From: Streptococcus sp. UBA6071
GTDB lineage: Bacteria > Bacillota > Bacilli > Lactobacillales > Streptococcaceae
DNA length: 26,119 nucleotides
Assembly: GCA_002436115.1 (NCBI GenBank)
Contig: DIXV01000138.1
Coordinates: forward strand, 42,798 to 68,916
Reading direction: 5' to 3'
In this document: positions 16,033 through 24,223 of the stretch, piece by piece
Layout of the letters: every line of letters begins with the position of its first letter
Numbering within the stretch: position 1 is the first letter of the stretch
Position numbers and translations under genes: made by a program
The notes under the pieces: model-generated
Told to the model about the DNA's origin: nothing
Databases searched by the model: none
The model's input: only the letters and a program-made list of their open reading frames with translations

Positions 16033-16063
16033 AGACTCTTTTAACATTTTTGTGTAAAAGCCT

Positions 16064-16092
16064 TTGGTAGAGGGCTTAGACTATGGTATAAT
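16064..16092 (+). promoter_or_regulatory. Promoter for the SNF2 helicase gene
   Basis: TTGGTA (16064-16069), 17 nt, then TATAAT (16087-16092) preceded by TGG: both a usable -35 and an extended -10. A leader of about 20 nt carries TAGGAG before the ATG at 16119. Confidence 0.75.
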
Positions 16093-16118
16093 GAAGAAAT
16101 AAAGTTTTAGGAGATTTT

Positions 16119-19100
16119 ATGAGTAAACTAATACCAGGGTATGTACGTAACCAAGGAATTAAGCTTTATGAGGATGGGGAGCTAAAGGAGATAGCCATTC
16201 AGGGGGATACGATTGTGAGTGTCATCTCTGGGCTGAACTTTGTGTTTAGCTTTGACGATAGTCACGTAAGCTGCCCTTGTGAGCTTTTTTCCCAGAAAGG
16301 GTTCTGCCAACATTTGGCGGCTATGGAGTATTATTTAAAAAATGATAGCCATGGACAAGAGTTGGCAGAAAAAATGCAGACGAGCACACAATTGGTCCAA
16401 GAAGTTAGTCGGCAGAAGTCTGTTGGGAGTGAATTTTTAGCAAAATTAACAGATGCTTTAGAAGATAGTGTTGAGAAATACCGCCTATCTGTTGAAGGAG
16501 ACTACAGCCTTTCTGACTATAATCTGCTTTGGACCCTGAGGCTTCAACGGTTACCCGATAGCAAGACCTATATCGTCCGTGATATCAAAGGGTTTCTCAA
16601 AGTAGTTCGCCAACAAGGGTACTATCAGATTGGAAAACATTACTATGAAAGCTTATCCATAAACCAGTTTGATGCGGATAGTCGCGCTTTTATAGAGTTT
16701 TTGTGGAGCCTAATTCCTGACACTTTGGATTTTGATGCTAGTTTTTTTCTGCCCCATTTTGGACGAAATTTCCGCCTATCAGAAGCCAATTTTGAACAGG
16801 GTTTAAGCTTCATGCAAGCCTTATCAAGCTTTCGATTCAGGGCATTTGACCAAGAACTAGATGAAGCACCGATCGTAAGATTGGATGCAGATGCCAACCT
16901 TTTTCACTTTACTGTGGAAGTGGCCCAAACCTATATTGAACTGACTATAGCAGAGAGAAGCTATCTTTTGTTTTTCAAGGGAAAGTACCTCTTTAGTGAA
17001 GGGGTATTTTACCAACTTAGCTTACAAGAGCAACTTATTTTTCAGAGTTTTAATAGATTAGACCCTCTTGAAACATCCGAGAGAAAATTACAATTAGACC
17101 TAGAGGATAAAGATGCCTTGGCCTTGCTACTTTTGGAATTGCAGCAAATGGGCTCTGTGCAGGCGCCTAGAAATTTTGGAATCCATGATTTCAGACCCTT
17201 TTTTGGTTTTAGTTACAAAGACGATGCCACGATTCAGCTTCAGCTAGCACTGAGTTTTCATAAGCTTTGGGTCATGGATAAGGAAGATTTAGAGGCTTTG
17301 CCCTTCTCTCCTCATTATCAACACCTTAAGAGAGTATTTAATCTCATGGAGAGTCATGGCTTTTCGCCCCAGTTTAGGAGTGAGATCAAGCTAGTAACGC
17401 CTCAGGATTTTTACCAATTTTACACAAGAACTCTCCCGATTTTTGAAGAAATGGGAGAGGTTATCCTATCTGAAGAGTTGGTTGATACTTATACGCAATC
17501 AAAGCCAGAGATTAAAATGAGCCGTGTCGGTGACTTTCTGGATATTTCTTTTGATTTTGACGGGGTTAGCCAAAAAGAAATTTCAGTAGCCTACGAGGCA
17601 CTGTCTTCTGAAGCAGCCTATTACGTTTCAGAAGCTGGCAAAATGATTATTTTTGATGAGGAAACAAAGCGTGTTCATCATGCCTTAAAAAGTTTGCGAG
17701 CAAATAGTTTACCATCAGGCCATTTACAGTTGAATAGCTTATCGGCCTATCAGTTGTCCCAAGAACTGGTATCAATAGATCAAGTCACTTTTTCAGACGA
17801 CTTTCAAACATTAGTCGAAGATTTGCGGAATCCTGCTGGTTTTGTGTTAGGAGATCTCGGTCTTAAGGTTCATTTGCGAAACTACCAAGTTTTGGGGGTT
17901 AAGTGGTTATCTATGCTGGCTCACTATGGGATAGGTGGAATCTTAGCAGATGATATGGGCTTGGGAAAGACCTTGCAAACGATCGCATTTCTCTCAGGAA
18001 GTTTGAAAGAAAACCAGACTGCTCTAATTTTGGCACCGTCTAGTCTGATTTACAATTGGCAAGACGAATTTGAAAAATTTGCCCCCCATTTAGATGTAGT
18101 CGTGTCCTATGGGCAAAAATCTAAACGTGTAGAGGTATTAGAAGAACAGCACCAGATAACCGTTACGTCGTACGCCTCCTTCCGCCAAGATTTTGAAATT
18201 TATCAAGCTAAGGGCTATGATGTCTTGATTTTAGATGAGGCACAGGTTATAAAAAATGATCAGACTAAAATTGCGAATTATTTACGTCAGTTTGAGGTCA
18301 AAACGTGCTTTGCCTTGTCCGGAACACCAATAGAAAATAATTTACTGGAACTCTGGTCAATCTTTCAGATTGTTTTACCGGATTTGCTGCCCCAAAAACG
18401 TGCCTTTAACAAGCTATCAGCTAAGCAAGTTGCGAAATGTATTCAACCGTTTGTATTGCGTCGTCGAAAAGAAGATGTGTTGACGGAACTACCAGACTTG
18501 ATTGAAATCAATCATATCAATGAATTGACCGATGAGCAAAAGGCTATCTATTTAGCTCAAATTCAACAGCTGCGAGACAGCTTAGCCAGTGCTTCAGATA
18601 GTGAAATCAACCGTAAAAAGATTGAAATTTTATCTGCTATTACACGGCTACGACAGATCTGTGATACGCCTCAACTTTTTATGCCTGATTACAAAGGGGA
18701 TAGTGGGAAGTTAGCTAGTCTACGTCAGCTCTTGACCCAGATTCAAGAAGGTGGCCATCGTGTCTTGATTTTTTCACAGTTTAGAACCATGTTGGAAATT
18801 GTTGAAGAAGAGCTAGAAGCATTAGAGATGACCTCTTATAAAATCACAGGGTCAACCAAAGCAAATGATCGTCAAGCCATTACCCGTGCCTTTAATACAG
18901 GAAGCCGAGATGCTGTCTTAATTTCTTTAAAGGCAGGAGGAGTTGGTATCAATCTGACAGGAGCGGATACGGTTATTTTAGTAGACCTTTGGTGGAATCC
19001 TGCTGTCGAAGATCAAGCTATTTCCCGTGCTTATCGCATGGGACAACAAAAAAATGTTGAGTTTTACCGTCTGATTACTCGCGGCACCATTGAGGAAAAA

Positions 19101-19223
19101 ATTCAAGCGCTGCAGGACAACAAACGTCAACTCATCACGACAGTGTTAGATGGTAAAGACACTAGGTCTAACCTCACAGCAGAAGATATCCGAGAGATTT
19201 TAAACCTTCCATTTCAGGAGTAG
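16119..19223 (+). CDS. SNF2/RapA-family helicase-like ATPase with SWIM zinc finger
   Basis: A 1034-aa superfamily 2 ATPase. The N-terminus has a SWIM zinc finger with Cys52, Cys54, Cys63 and His65 (SCPCELFSQKGFCQHLAA), a nucleic-acid or protein-binding module. A long region (about 80-560) resembles the bacterial SNF2-associated domain and has no motifs I can assign. The ATPase core begins near 580: motif I DMGLGKT (Lys617 approx.), motif II LDEAQ (706-709 approx.), SGTPIENN motif III, and a C-terminal helicase lobe with FSQFRTM, GGVGINLTGADTV and QAISRAYRMGQQ (motif VI). Family members remodel protein-DNA or polymerase-DNA complexes; the role in streptococci is not established. It has its own promoter and precedes the murC unit, which has a separate promoter. 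Confidence 0.92.
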   Translation: MSKLIPGYVRNQGIKLYEDGELKEIAIQGDTIVSVISGLNFVFSFDDSHVSCPCELFSQKGFCQHLAAMEYYLKNDSHGQELAEKMQTSTQLVQEVSRQKSVGSEFLAKLTDALEDSVEKYRLSVEGDYSLSDYNLLWTLRLQRLPDSKTYIVRDIKGFLKVVRQQGYYQIGKHYYESLSINQFDADSRAFIEFLWSLIPDTLDFDASFFLPHFGRNFRLSEANFEQGLSFMQALSSFRFRAFDQELDEAPIVRLDADANLFHFTVEVAQTYIELTIAERSYLLFFKGKYLFSEGVFYQLSLQEQLIFQSFNRLDPLETSERKLQLDLEDKDALALLLLELQQMGSVQAPRNFGIHDFRPFFGFSYKDDATIQLQLALSFHKLWVMDKEDLEALPFSPHYQHLKRVFNLMESHGFSPQFRSEIKLVTPQDFYQFYTRTLPIFEEMGEVILSEELVDTYTQSKPEIKMSRVGDFLDISFDFDGVSQKEISVAYEALSSEAAYYVSEAGKMIIFDEETKRVHHALKSLRANSLPSGHLQLNSLSAYQLSQELVSIDQVTFSDDFQTLVEDLRNPAGFVLGDLGLKVHLRNYQVLGVKWLSMLAHYGIGGILADDMGLGKTLQTIAFLSGSLKENQTALILAPSSLIYNWQDEFEKFAPHLDVVVSYGQKSKRVEVLEEQHQITVTSYASFRQDFEIYQAKGYDVLILDEAQVIKNDQTKIANYLRQFEVKTCFALSGTPIENNLLELWSIFQIVLPDLLPQKRAFNKLSAKQVAKCIQPFVLRRRKEDVLTELPDLIEINHINELTDEQKAIYLAQIQQLRDSLASASDSEINRKKIEILSAITRLRQICDTPQLFMPDYKGDSGKLASLRQLLTQIQEGGHRVLIFSQFRTMLEIVEEELEALEMTSYKITGSTKANDRQAITRAFNTGSRDAVLISLKAGGVGINLTGADTVILVDLWWNPAVEDQAISRAYRMGQQKNVEFYRLITRGTIEEKIQALQDNKRQLITTVLDGKDTRSNLTAEDIREILNLPFQE

Positions 19224-19226
19224 TCT

Positions 19227-19255
19227 TTGCAAGCCAGATTAAAATAAGCTATAAT
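19227..19255 (+). promoter_or_regulatory. Promoter for the unknown gene and murC
   Basis: TTGCAA (19227-19232), exactly 17 nt, then TATAAT (19250-19255), just after the helicase stop. An imperfect AAAGCA/TGCTTT hairpin lies in the leader at about 19261-19285. AAAGGAG precedes the ATG at 19335. Confidence 0.75.
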
Positions 19256-19334
19256 AGAGAAAAGCACCAATTAGTAATTGCTTTAGAGAAGAGTAAGATT
19301 GTCTATCCAAAGAGTATGAAAGAAAGGAGTTTGT

Positions 19335-19943
19335 ATGAGTTACCCTGAACATTTTCCCTTAGTGGGAGACGAGGAGACCGTTACTGACCCCCCTCGGATA
19401 ATGGATCTCTATAACGACGATGATTTGATTAGCAATATTCAAGGCCCTTATCAAGATCGGCAGTACACCAACAATCCTCTGCCAGACATTCAGATGCCTG
19501 AAACATCGGCTAGGCAAGAGTTTAAAGTGCAAGCGCAACCTAGACAGGCTGGGGAAAAGGAAAAGTCAGCTGGGCAAATTGCTAGAGAAGAGGCGCGTGA
19601 AGATTTGAAACGCAAACGTTCAGCACCTTATCTCAACCAAAACAAAGCATTTAAAAGCAAGCCCTTGCCGAAACCCCAGGTCAGTCACAAAGAGGTAGAG
19701 CAAGCTCAGATAGGAAGTTTAACCGCAGCAGCAGATCGTCTCCGACAAGATGATTACATCTTGGCAGAGCTTCCTCAAAAACCGCAGCGACCTAAGCCTC
19801 AGGTAGTGCCAGCCAATAAAAATTCCTACGATTTTCTAAAGACGAGTCAAATCTATAATTATCAAGAAAATCGCACATTAAAGGAGAAAAAAATGGCGCA
19901 AGAGCTCAACTTGACGCGTTTTGAACAAAAGGACAAATTATGA
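19335..19943 (+). CDS. Uncharacterised streptococcal protein coupled to murC
   Basis: A 202-aa protein of unknown function; I recognise it only as the gene that lies between the SNF2 helicase and murC in streptococci. It has no signal peptide, membrane segment or cysteine. The first 60 residues are acidic and rich in Asp, Pro and Tyr ([25 protein letters not shown]). The middle is Lys/Arg/Glu-rich (about 75-100: [21 protein letters not shown]), followed by a Pro-Lys rich stretch ([23 protein letters not shown]) and a tail with [34 protein letters not shown]. The composition suggests a largely disordered protein with a few short binding segments. Its stop overlaps the murC start by 4 nt (ATGA), so it is translated in step with murC. 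A role in cell-wall synthesis or division is only inference from context. Confidence 0.85.
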   Translation: MSYPEHFPLVGDEETVTDPPRIMDLYNDDDLISNIQGPYQDRQYTNNPLPDIQMPETSARQEFKVQAQPRQAGEKEKSAGQIAREEAREDLKRKRSAPYLNQNKAFKSKPLPKPQVSHKEVEQAQIGSLTAAADRLRQDDYILAELPQKPQRPKPQVVPANKNSYDFLKTSQIYNYQENRTLKEKKMAQELNLTRFEQKDKL

Positions 19944-21271
19944 CAAAAACCTATCATTTTATCGGAATTAAAGGTTCAGGCATGTCAGCCTTAGCCCTTA
20001 TGTTACATCAAATGGGTCACAAGGTACAAGGATCAGATGAAGAGACCTACTACTTTACCCAGCGGGGGCTAGAGAAAGCAGGCATCACAATTCTTCCTTT
20101 CTCAGAAGAAAATATCAGCGCTGAGGTTGAATTGATTGCAGGAAATGCCTTCAAAGCAGAAAATAATTGCGAGATTTCTTATGCTGAAAGTCAGGGATTG
20201 CCTTACCGTCGCTACCATGACTTTCTCGGAGAGTTTATGCGTGATTTTGTCAGCCTTGCTGTAGCAGGTGCTCATGGTAAGACCTCAACCACGGGTCTTT
20301 TGGCTCACGTTTTAAGAAATATTACAGATACCAGTTTCTTGATTGGAGATGGCACAGGTCGTGGCTCTTCTAACGCTAAGTATTTTGTCTTTGAATCAGA
20401 TGAGTATGAACGGCATTTCATGCCTTACCATCCGACCTATTCGATTATCACTAATATCGATTTTGATCATCCCGATTATTTCACCAGCCTGGAGGATGTT
20501 TTCAATGCCTTTGATAGCTATGCCAAACAGGTCACTCAGGGTCTCTTTGTCTATGGTGAGGATGCTAATCTGCGGAAGATTACAGCGACGGCTCCTGTTT
20601 ATTATTATGGATTTTCAGAGAACAACGACTTTGTTGCCTATGATTTAGAGCCCTCAACGAAGGGATCAATTTTCAAGGTAAGAAAGGGTGATAAAGAGTT
20701 AGGGAGTTTCACAATTCCCACTTTTGGGCGCCATAATGTCATGAATGCAACGGCGGTCATTGCCTTGCTTTATACGGTAGGCTTTGACTTGAATTTGGTG
20801 CATCAGCACTTGATGAGTTTTAAGGGGGTCAAGCGCCGCTTCACGGAGAAAAAAGTGAACGACACCGTCATTATTGATGATTTTGCCCACCATCCAACGG
20901 AAATCATTGCGACGATTGATGCGGCTCGTCAAAAGTACCCAAGTAAGGAAATTGTAGCTATTTTTCAACCGCACACCTTTACGCGGACCATTGCTCTCTT
21001 AGATGAGTTTGCAGATGCCTTGAACTTAGCAGACGTTGTTTATTTAGCTCAAATTTACGGTTCTGCGCGTGAGGTCGATAACGGGGATGTTAAGGTTGAA
21101 GACTTGGCTGCTAAAATCACAAAAGCTGGTTGCGTGATTAGTGTTGAAAATGTTTCGCCTCTTCTTGACCATGACAATGCAGTGTATGTTTTTATGGGAG
21201 CTGGGGATATCCAGTCCTATGAATATTCCTTCGAACGTCTCTTATCTCAATTGACTAAGAATGTTCAATAG
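19940..21271 (+). CDS. murC: UDP-N-acetylmuramate--L-alanine ligase
   Basis: A 443-aa cytosolic Mur ligase that adds L-Ala to UDP-MurNAc using ATP, the first peptide step of peptidoglycan synthesis. The N-terminal UDP-binding domain has [14 protein letters not shown] (6-19) and [10 protein letters not shown]. The ATP-binding loop AGAHGKTST covers 109-117 (Lys114), followed by [14 protein letters not shown] and [12 protein letters not shown]. The C-terminal domain has [26 protein letters not shown] and FQPHTFTRT, all typical of MurC. The start overlaps the upstream unknown gene by 4 nt, with AAAGGA just upstream. The end is followed by 122 nt without a clear terminator. In other streptococci I recall an acetyltransferase gene between murC and mltG; none is present here. 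Confidence 0.96.
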   Translation: MTKTYHFIGIKGSGMSALALMLHQMGHKVQGSDEETYYFTQRGLEKAGITILPFSEENISAEVELIAGNAFKAENNCEISYAESQGLPYRRYHDFLGEFMRDFVSLAVAGAHGKTSTTGLLAHVLRNITDTSFLIGDGTGRGSSNAKYFVFESDEYERHFMPYHPTYSIITNIDFDHPDYFTSLEDVFNAFDSYAKQVTQGLFVYGEDANLRKITATAPVYYYGFSENNDFVAYDLEPSTKGSIFKVRKGDKELGSFTIPTFGRHNVMNATAVIALLYTVGFDLNLVHQHLMSFKGVKRRFTEKKVNDTVIIDDFAHHPTEIIATIDAARQKYPSKEIVAIFQPHTFTRTIALLDEFADALNLADVVYLAQIYGSAREVDNGDVKVEDLAAKITKAGCVISVENVSPLLDHDNAVYVFMGAGDIQSYEYSFERLLSQLTKNVQ

Positions 21272-21335
21272 AGACAGTCCATTTCGCTCAGTTTTCCAAG
21301 GAGTTCAGAAGACTTACGGGATCAACTGATAAATC

Positions 21336-21364
21336 TTGATTTTCTTAAACATTTAGGATATAAT
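21336..21364 (+). promoter_or_regulatory. Promoter for mltG
   Basis: TTGATT (21336-21341), exactly 17 nt, then TATAAT (21359-21364). It lies in the murC-mltG gap, so mltG can be expressed on its own. Confidence 0.78.
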
Positions 21365-21393
21365 AACCTTTAATGCGTGAAAGGAGTTAGAAT

Positions 21394-23253
21394 TTGTCTG
21401 ACCAATTAAATAAAGACGAGAAAACTCTCAGTTTTAAAGAGCAAATCTTGCGTGATTTAGATGCATTGAAAGCAACTATTGAAGCTGGAGAGGTCTCTCG
21501 AGAAGCAAAAACGATTCAAGAAGAAGCTAGTTTGCTTAAAACACCAGAGCGTTTACCTAAAAGTAAACTGCCAGGTGGAGAGAACCAACTTTCTGATCTA
21601 CAGAAGGTTTCAGAAACTTCTAAAACACCATTGCCACAGGAACTTTCAAAAGAAGACTTGGATCCCTCTCTAGGAGAAGCAAGTTCAGATTCTTCAGCAG
21701 TCCAGATTGAACCTGTCTCAGGACAAACAGTTCCAGACTTCGTAGAGGAACAAGCGAGACAATTTGCGGATATGCGAACAAAAATTGATGATCGCCTGTC
21801 TCAAATTGATAATCAAGCGACTCTTTCAGAAGATAAAGAGCTCTCAGAAGAGGAGCAAGGGACCATCTCATCAGATCACCATGAGCTGACAGATAAGGAA
21901 GAAGCTATAGAAAGCTTTAACCACAAGGTTCCTGTATCTTTCAACGCTGAACAAGTTAGTTTAGATGCCTTTGCAACTATAAAAGATGGTGAAAAGGCTT
22001 CTTCTGAGAATGAATTTGAAGAGTCATCCGAAAAATTAGCCGATTCTCCTCTTAAAGAGACCCCGCAACCGAATCTTATCGGATCTCGTCGCAGGAGTCA
22101 TAGTCAGTTAGAGAAAAAACGGAACAAGGCTGCCAAGCGAATTGTAGTTGGCGTGATAGCTTCTTTGGTTGTGGTTATCGGTCTCTTACTTGTTGCTGGT
22201 TATTTCCACGTAAAAGGGAATTTAGAGCCCGTTGACAGTAAATCCACTTCCTATGTTCAAGTTGAAATTCCAGATGGGGCTTCAGCTAAGGAAATTGGCC
22301 AAATTCTTGTCAAAGAAGGCTTGATTAGAGATGCGACTATTTTCAACTATTACACTAAGTTTAAAAATTACAGCAATTTCCAAAGTGGCTTTCATAGCTT
22401 AAACAAGAGCATGAGTGTTGATGCTATTGTGAAAGAGCTGCAAAAAGAAGGAACAGCAACTGCTCAAGGTCCTGTAGAAGGGAAGATTACTATTCCTGAG
22501 GGGTATACCTTGAAGCAAATTTCAGAGGCTGTAACTGTAAATGCCCAGTCATCTGATGGCAAAGGTGGGACACCATTTACTGCTGAAGAATTTATGTCCA
22601 CTGTTCAAGATGAAGCTTTTATCAATGAGATGATTGCTAAGTATCCGACCCTTTTGGCAAGTTTACCAACAGCCGATTCTGGAGTGACTTACCGTTTAGA
22701 AGGCTACCTTTTCCCAGCCACTTATGATTATGAAGAGGCAACAACCGTTCGTGACTTAATCGATCATATGTTGGCAACGATGGATAGTTATCTTTCACCT
22801 TTCTATGAACAGATTGCAGCTCAAGGGCAGACCGTTAATCAAGTGCTAAGTCTAGCCTCTCTGGTTGAAAAAGAAGGCTCATCGGATGAAGACAGACGAA
22901 ATATTGCGAGTGTTTTCTACAATCGCATGCAAATTGGCATGCCGCTTCAGTCTAACATTGCCATCCTTTATGCCGAAGGTAAGCTAGGTGAAAAAACGAC
23001 CTTAGAAGAAGATGTCTCGATCAACACAGAGATTGATTCTCCATTTAATGTTTATGTCAACTTAGGCTACATGCCTGGTCCAGTTGATAGCCCAAGTCTA
23101 TCGGCTATTGAAGCAACCATTAGCCCTAATCAAACAACTTACCTTTATTTCGTTGCTGATGTGACATCAGGCAAGGTTTATTATGCTAATACCTACGAAG
23201 AACATGCGGTAAATGTTCAAACCTATGTTAATAGCAATGTCACAACAGAGTAA
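21394..23253 (+). CDS. mltG: MltG endolytic murein transglycosylase (YceG-like)
   Basis: A 619-aa single-pass membrane enzyme that cuts nascent glycan strands and is tied to peripheral wall growth in streptococci. Start: TTG at 21394 with AAAGGAG (21380-21386) at 7-nt spacing; no ATG is better placed. The long cytoplasmic part (1-247) is acidic, low in complexity and rich in Ser, Glu and Lys, as in streptococcal MltG and unlike the short E. coli form. One membrane segment spans about 250-271 (RIVVGVIASLVVVIGLLLVAGYF), preceded by basic residues. The extracellular part has a LysM-like segment (TIPEGYTLKQISEAV, about 366-380) and the YceG catalytic domain with LEGYLFPATYDY, SLASLVEKEGSSDEDR (catalytic Glu492 or 494) and ASVFYNRMQIGMPLQSN. 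It has its own promoter and terminator. Confidence 0.95.
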   Translation: MSDQLNKDEKTLSFKEQILRDLDALKATIEAGEVSREAKTIQEEASLLKTPERLPKSKLPGGENQLSDLQKVSETSKTPLPQELSKEDLDPSLGEASSDSSAVQIEPVSGQTVPDFVEEQARQFADMRTKIDDRLSQIDNQATLSEDKELSEEEQGTISSDHHELTDKEEAIESFNHKVPVSFNAEQVSLDAFATIKDGEKASSENEFEESSEKLADSPLKETPQPNLIGSRRRSHSQLEKKRNKAAKRIVVGVIASLVVVIGLLLVAGYFHVKGNLEPVDSKSTSYVQVEIPDGASAKEIGQILVKEGLIRDATIFNYYTKFKNYSNFQSGFHSLNKSMSVDAIVKELQKEGTATAQGPVEGKITIPEGYTLKQISEAVTVNAQSSDGKGGTPFTAEEFMSTVQDEAFINEMIAKYPTLLASLPTADSGVTYRLEGYLFPATYDYEEATTVRDLIDHMLATMDSYLSPFYEQIAAQGQTVNQVLSLASLVEKEGSSDEDRRNIASVFYNRMQIGMPLQSNIAILYAEGKLGEKTTLEEDVSINTEIDSPFNVYVNLGYMPGPVDSPSLSAIEATISPNQTTYLYFVADVTSGKVYYANTYEEHAVNVQTYVNSNVTTE

Positions 23254-23257
23254 AAAC

Positions 23258-23313
23258 AGGTTAGACTGACCTCGAAACCTAGTCTTGAGGTCTCCCATTT
23301 TATCGGAATGGGA
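23258..23313 (+). other. Structured RNA segment after mltG with alternative helices
   Basis: Just after the mltG stop, three short segments are followed by their complements in the same order: AGGTT (23258), AGACT (23263), GACCTC (23268), then AACCT (23276), AGTCT (23281), GAGGTC (23287). The helices cross one another, so they are alternatives or form a pseudoknot. A perfect TCCCATT/AATGGGA hairpin (23293-23313) follows, then the terminator. Function unknown. Confidence 0.4.
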
Positions 23314-23318
23314 CAAGA

Positions 23319-23351
23319 AAAACTCAGCTGATTTTGACAGCTGGGTTTTGT
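23319..23351 (+). terminator. Intrinsic terminator after mltG
   Basis: AAAACTCAGCTG (23319-23330) pairs with CAGCTGGGTTTT (23338-23349), 12 bp with one T-G wobble, loop ATTTTGA, ending in a T run. Confidence 0.8.
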
Positions 23352-23377
23352 ATCTTACTCAAATAATATGATATTTT
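23348..23377 (+). promoter_or_regulatory. Possible promoter for greA
   Basis: TTGTAT (23348-23353), 18 nt, then TATTTT (23372-23377) preceded by TGA. TATGAT at 23367 is an alternative -10. The -35 overlaps the mltG terminator tail. The ribosome binding site before greA is weak (AAGAAAG). Confidence 0.4.
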
Positions 23378-23396
23378 AAAAAGAAAGTAGAGACAC

Positions 23397-23879
23397 ATGG
23401 CAGAAAGAACATTTCCAATGACGCTGGCAGAAAAGGAACAGCTGGAAAAAGAATTAGAAGATTTAAAATTGGTTCGTAGACCAGAAATTGTTGAACGAAT
23501 AAAGATAGCTCGCTCTTACGGCGATCTTTCAGAAAACAGTGAATATGAGGCAGCTAAAGATGAGCAAGCTTTCGTAGAAGGTCAGATTTCAACGATTGAA
23601 AATCAAATCCGTTACGCTGAAATAGTAGACAGCGATGCGGTTGCAGCAGATGAAGTGGCTATTGGTAAGACCGTGACCATTCAGGAAGCTGGAGAGAGTG
23701 AACAAGACATTTATGCCATCGTAGGTGCAGCAGCAGCAGATGTTTTCGCAGGAAAAATTTCTAACGAAAGCCCTATGGGACACGCCTTGATTGGCAAGAA
23801 AAAAGGGGATACCGTCACGATTCCTACACCTTCAGGTAGTTATGATGTCACAATTCTCAAGGTTGCAAAAACAAAATAA
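23397..23879 (+). CDS. greA: GreA transcription elongation factor
   Basis: A 160-aa GreA that enters the RNA polymerase secondary channel and stimulates cleavage of backtracked RNA. The N-terminal coiled coil (about 8-75) ends in the tip motif [17 protein letters not shown], with Asp43 and Glu46 at the positions that chelate the catalytic magnesium. The C-terminal globular FKBP-like domain (about 85-160) has [45 protein letters not shown]. Length is normal. It follows mltG as in other streptococci but is separated from it by a terminator, so it is probably its own unit. Confidence 0.97.
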   Translation: MAERTFPMTLAEKEQLEKELEDLKLVRRPEIVERIKIARSYGDLSENSEYEAAKDEQAFVEGQISTIENQIRYAEIVDSDAVAADEVAIGKTVTIQEAGESEQDIYAIVGAAAADVFAGKISNESPMGHALIGKKKGDTVTIPTPSGSYDVTILKVAKTK

Positions 23880-24012
23880 GCTACCTAGGGGAATGAATAG
23901 CAGATGAGAACGCCATCAAAGCATAAGTTCTTTGGCGCTTGACTAGAAGAGGAAAATCCTCCAAAGTCTCACACACTCCCAGTAAGGCTCTAGTCGGAAA
24001 TCATAGAGAAAT

Positions 24013-24046
24013 AAGGTGAGCTTCCAAATATGGAGGCTCACCTTTT
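24013..24046 (+). terminator. Intrinsic terminator after greA
   Basis: A 14-bp stem, left arm 24013-24026 and right arm 24031-24044 (AAGGTGAGC and GCTCACCTT ends, one T-G wobble), loop AATA, followed by a short T run. It is 134 nt past the greA stop. Confidence 0.75.
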
Positions 24047-24102
24047 CGATCTCTTTAGCTGTTCTTCTTGTCATAGGGACAGAGGATATGATGAAAAAAC
24101 AA

Positions 24103-24143
24103 AAAAAGGAAATAGCCTTTGACAAATCGGCTATTTCCTTTTT
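24103..24143. terminator. Perfect 15-bp hairpin, probable bidirectional terminator
   Basis: AAAAAGGAAATAGCC (24103-24117) pairs perfectly with GGCTATTTCCTTTTT (24129-24143) around an 11-nt loop. The A-rich left side gives a T-tract on the minus strand, so it can end yidC transcription as well as greA read-through. Confidence 0.8.
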
Positions 24144-24223
24144 CGATTAGAATGTCTAGGTTTTTGAGTGACCTAAACTTGAAAGCTTTAATGACAATAG
24201 TTTGCCCCTGTTAAGCTTCCTTT

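Larger units (their letters stand above)
23880..24223. other. 344-nt gap between convergent greA and yidC
   Basis: No gene was found. The first 133 nt hold an imperfect hairpin with CGCC-AAAG pairing to CTTTGGCG (about 23911-23938) and a small GAGGA/TCCTC hairpin (about 23948-23960). Two strong terminator hairpins follow (24013-24046, 24103-24143). A 60-codon minus-strand ORF across these hairpins is not coding-like. The length could reflect a lost gene or an unseen small RNA. Confidence 0.5.

Noticed and set aside
23943..24125. 60-codon minus-strand ORF between greA and yidC
   Set aside because: It runs through both arms of two terminator hairpins, and its residues reflect those repeats; no family resemblance.
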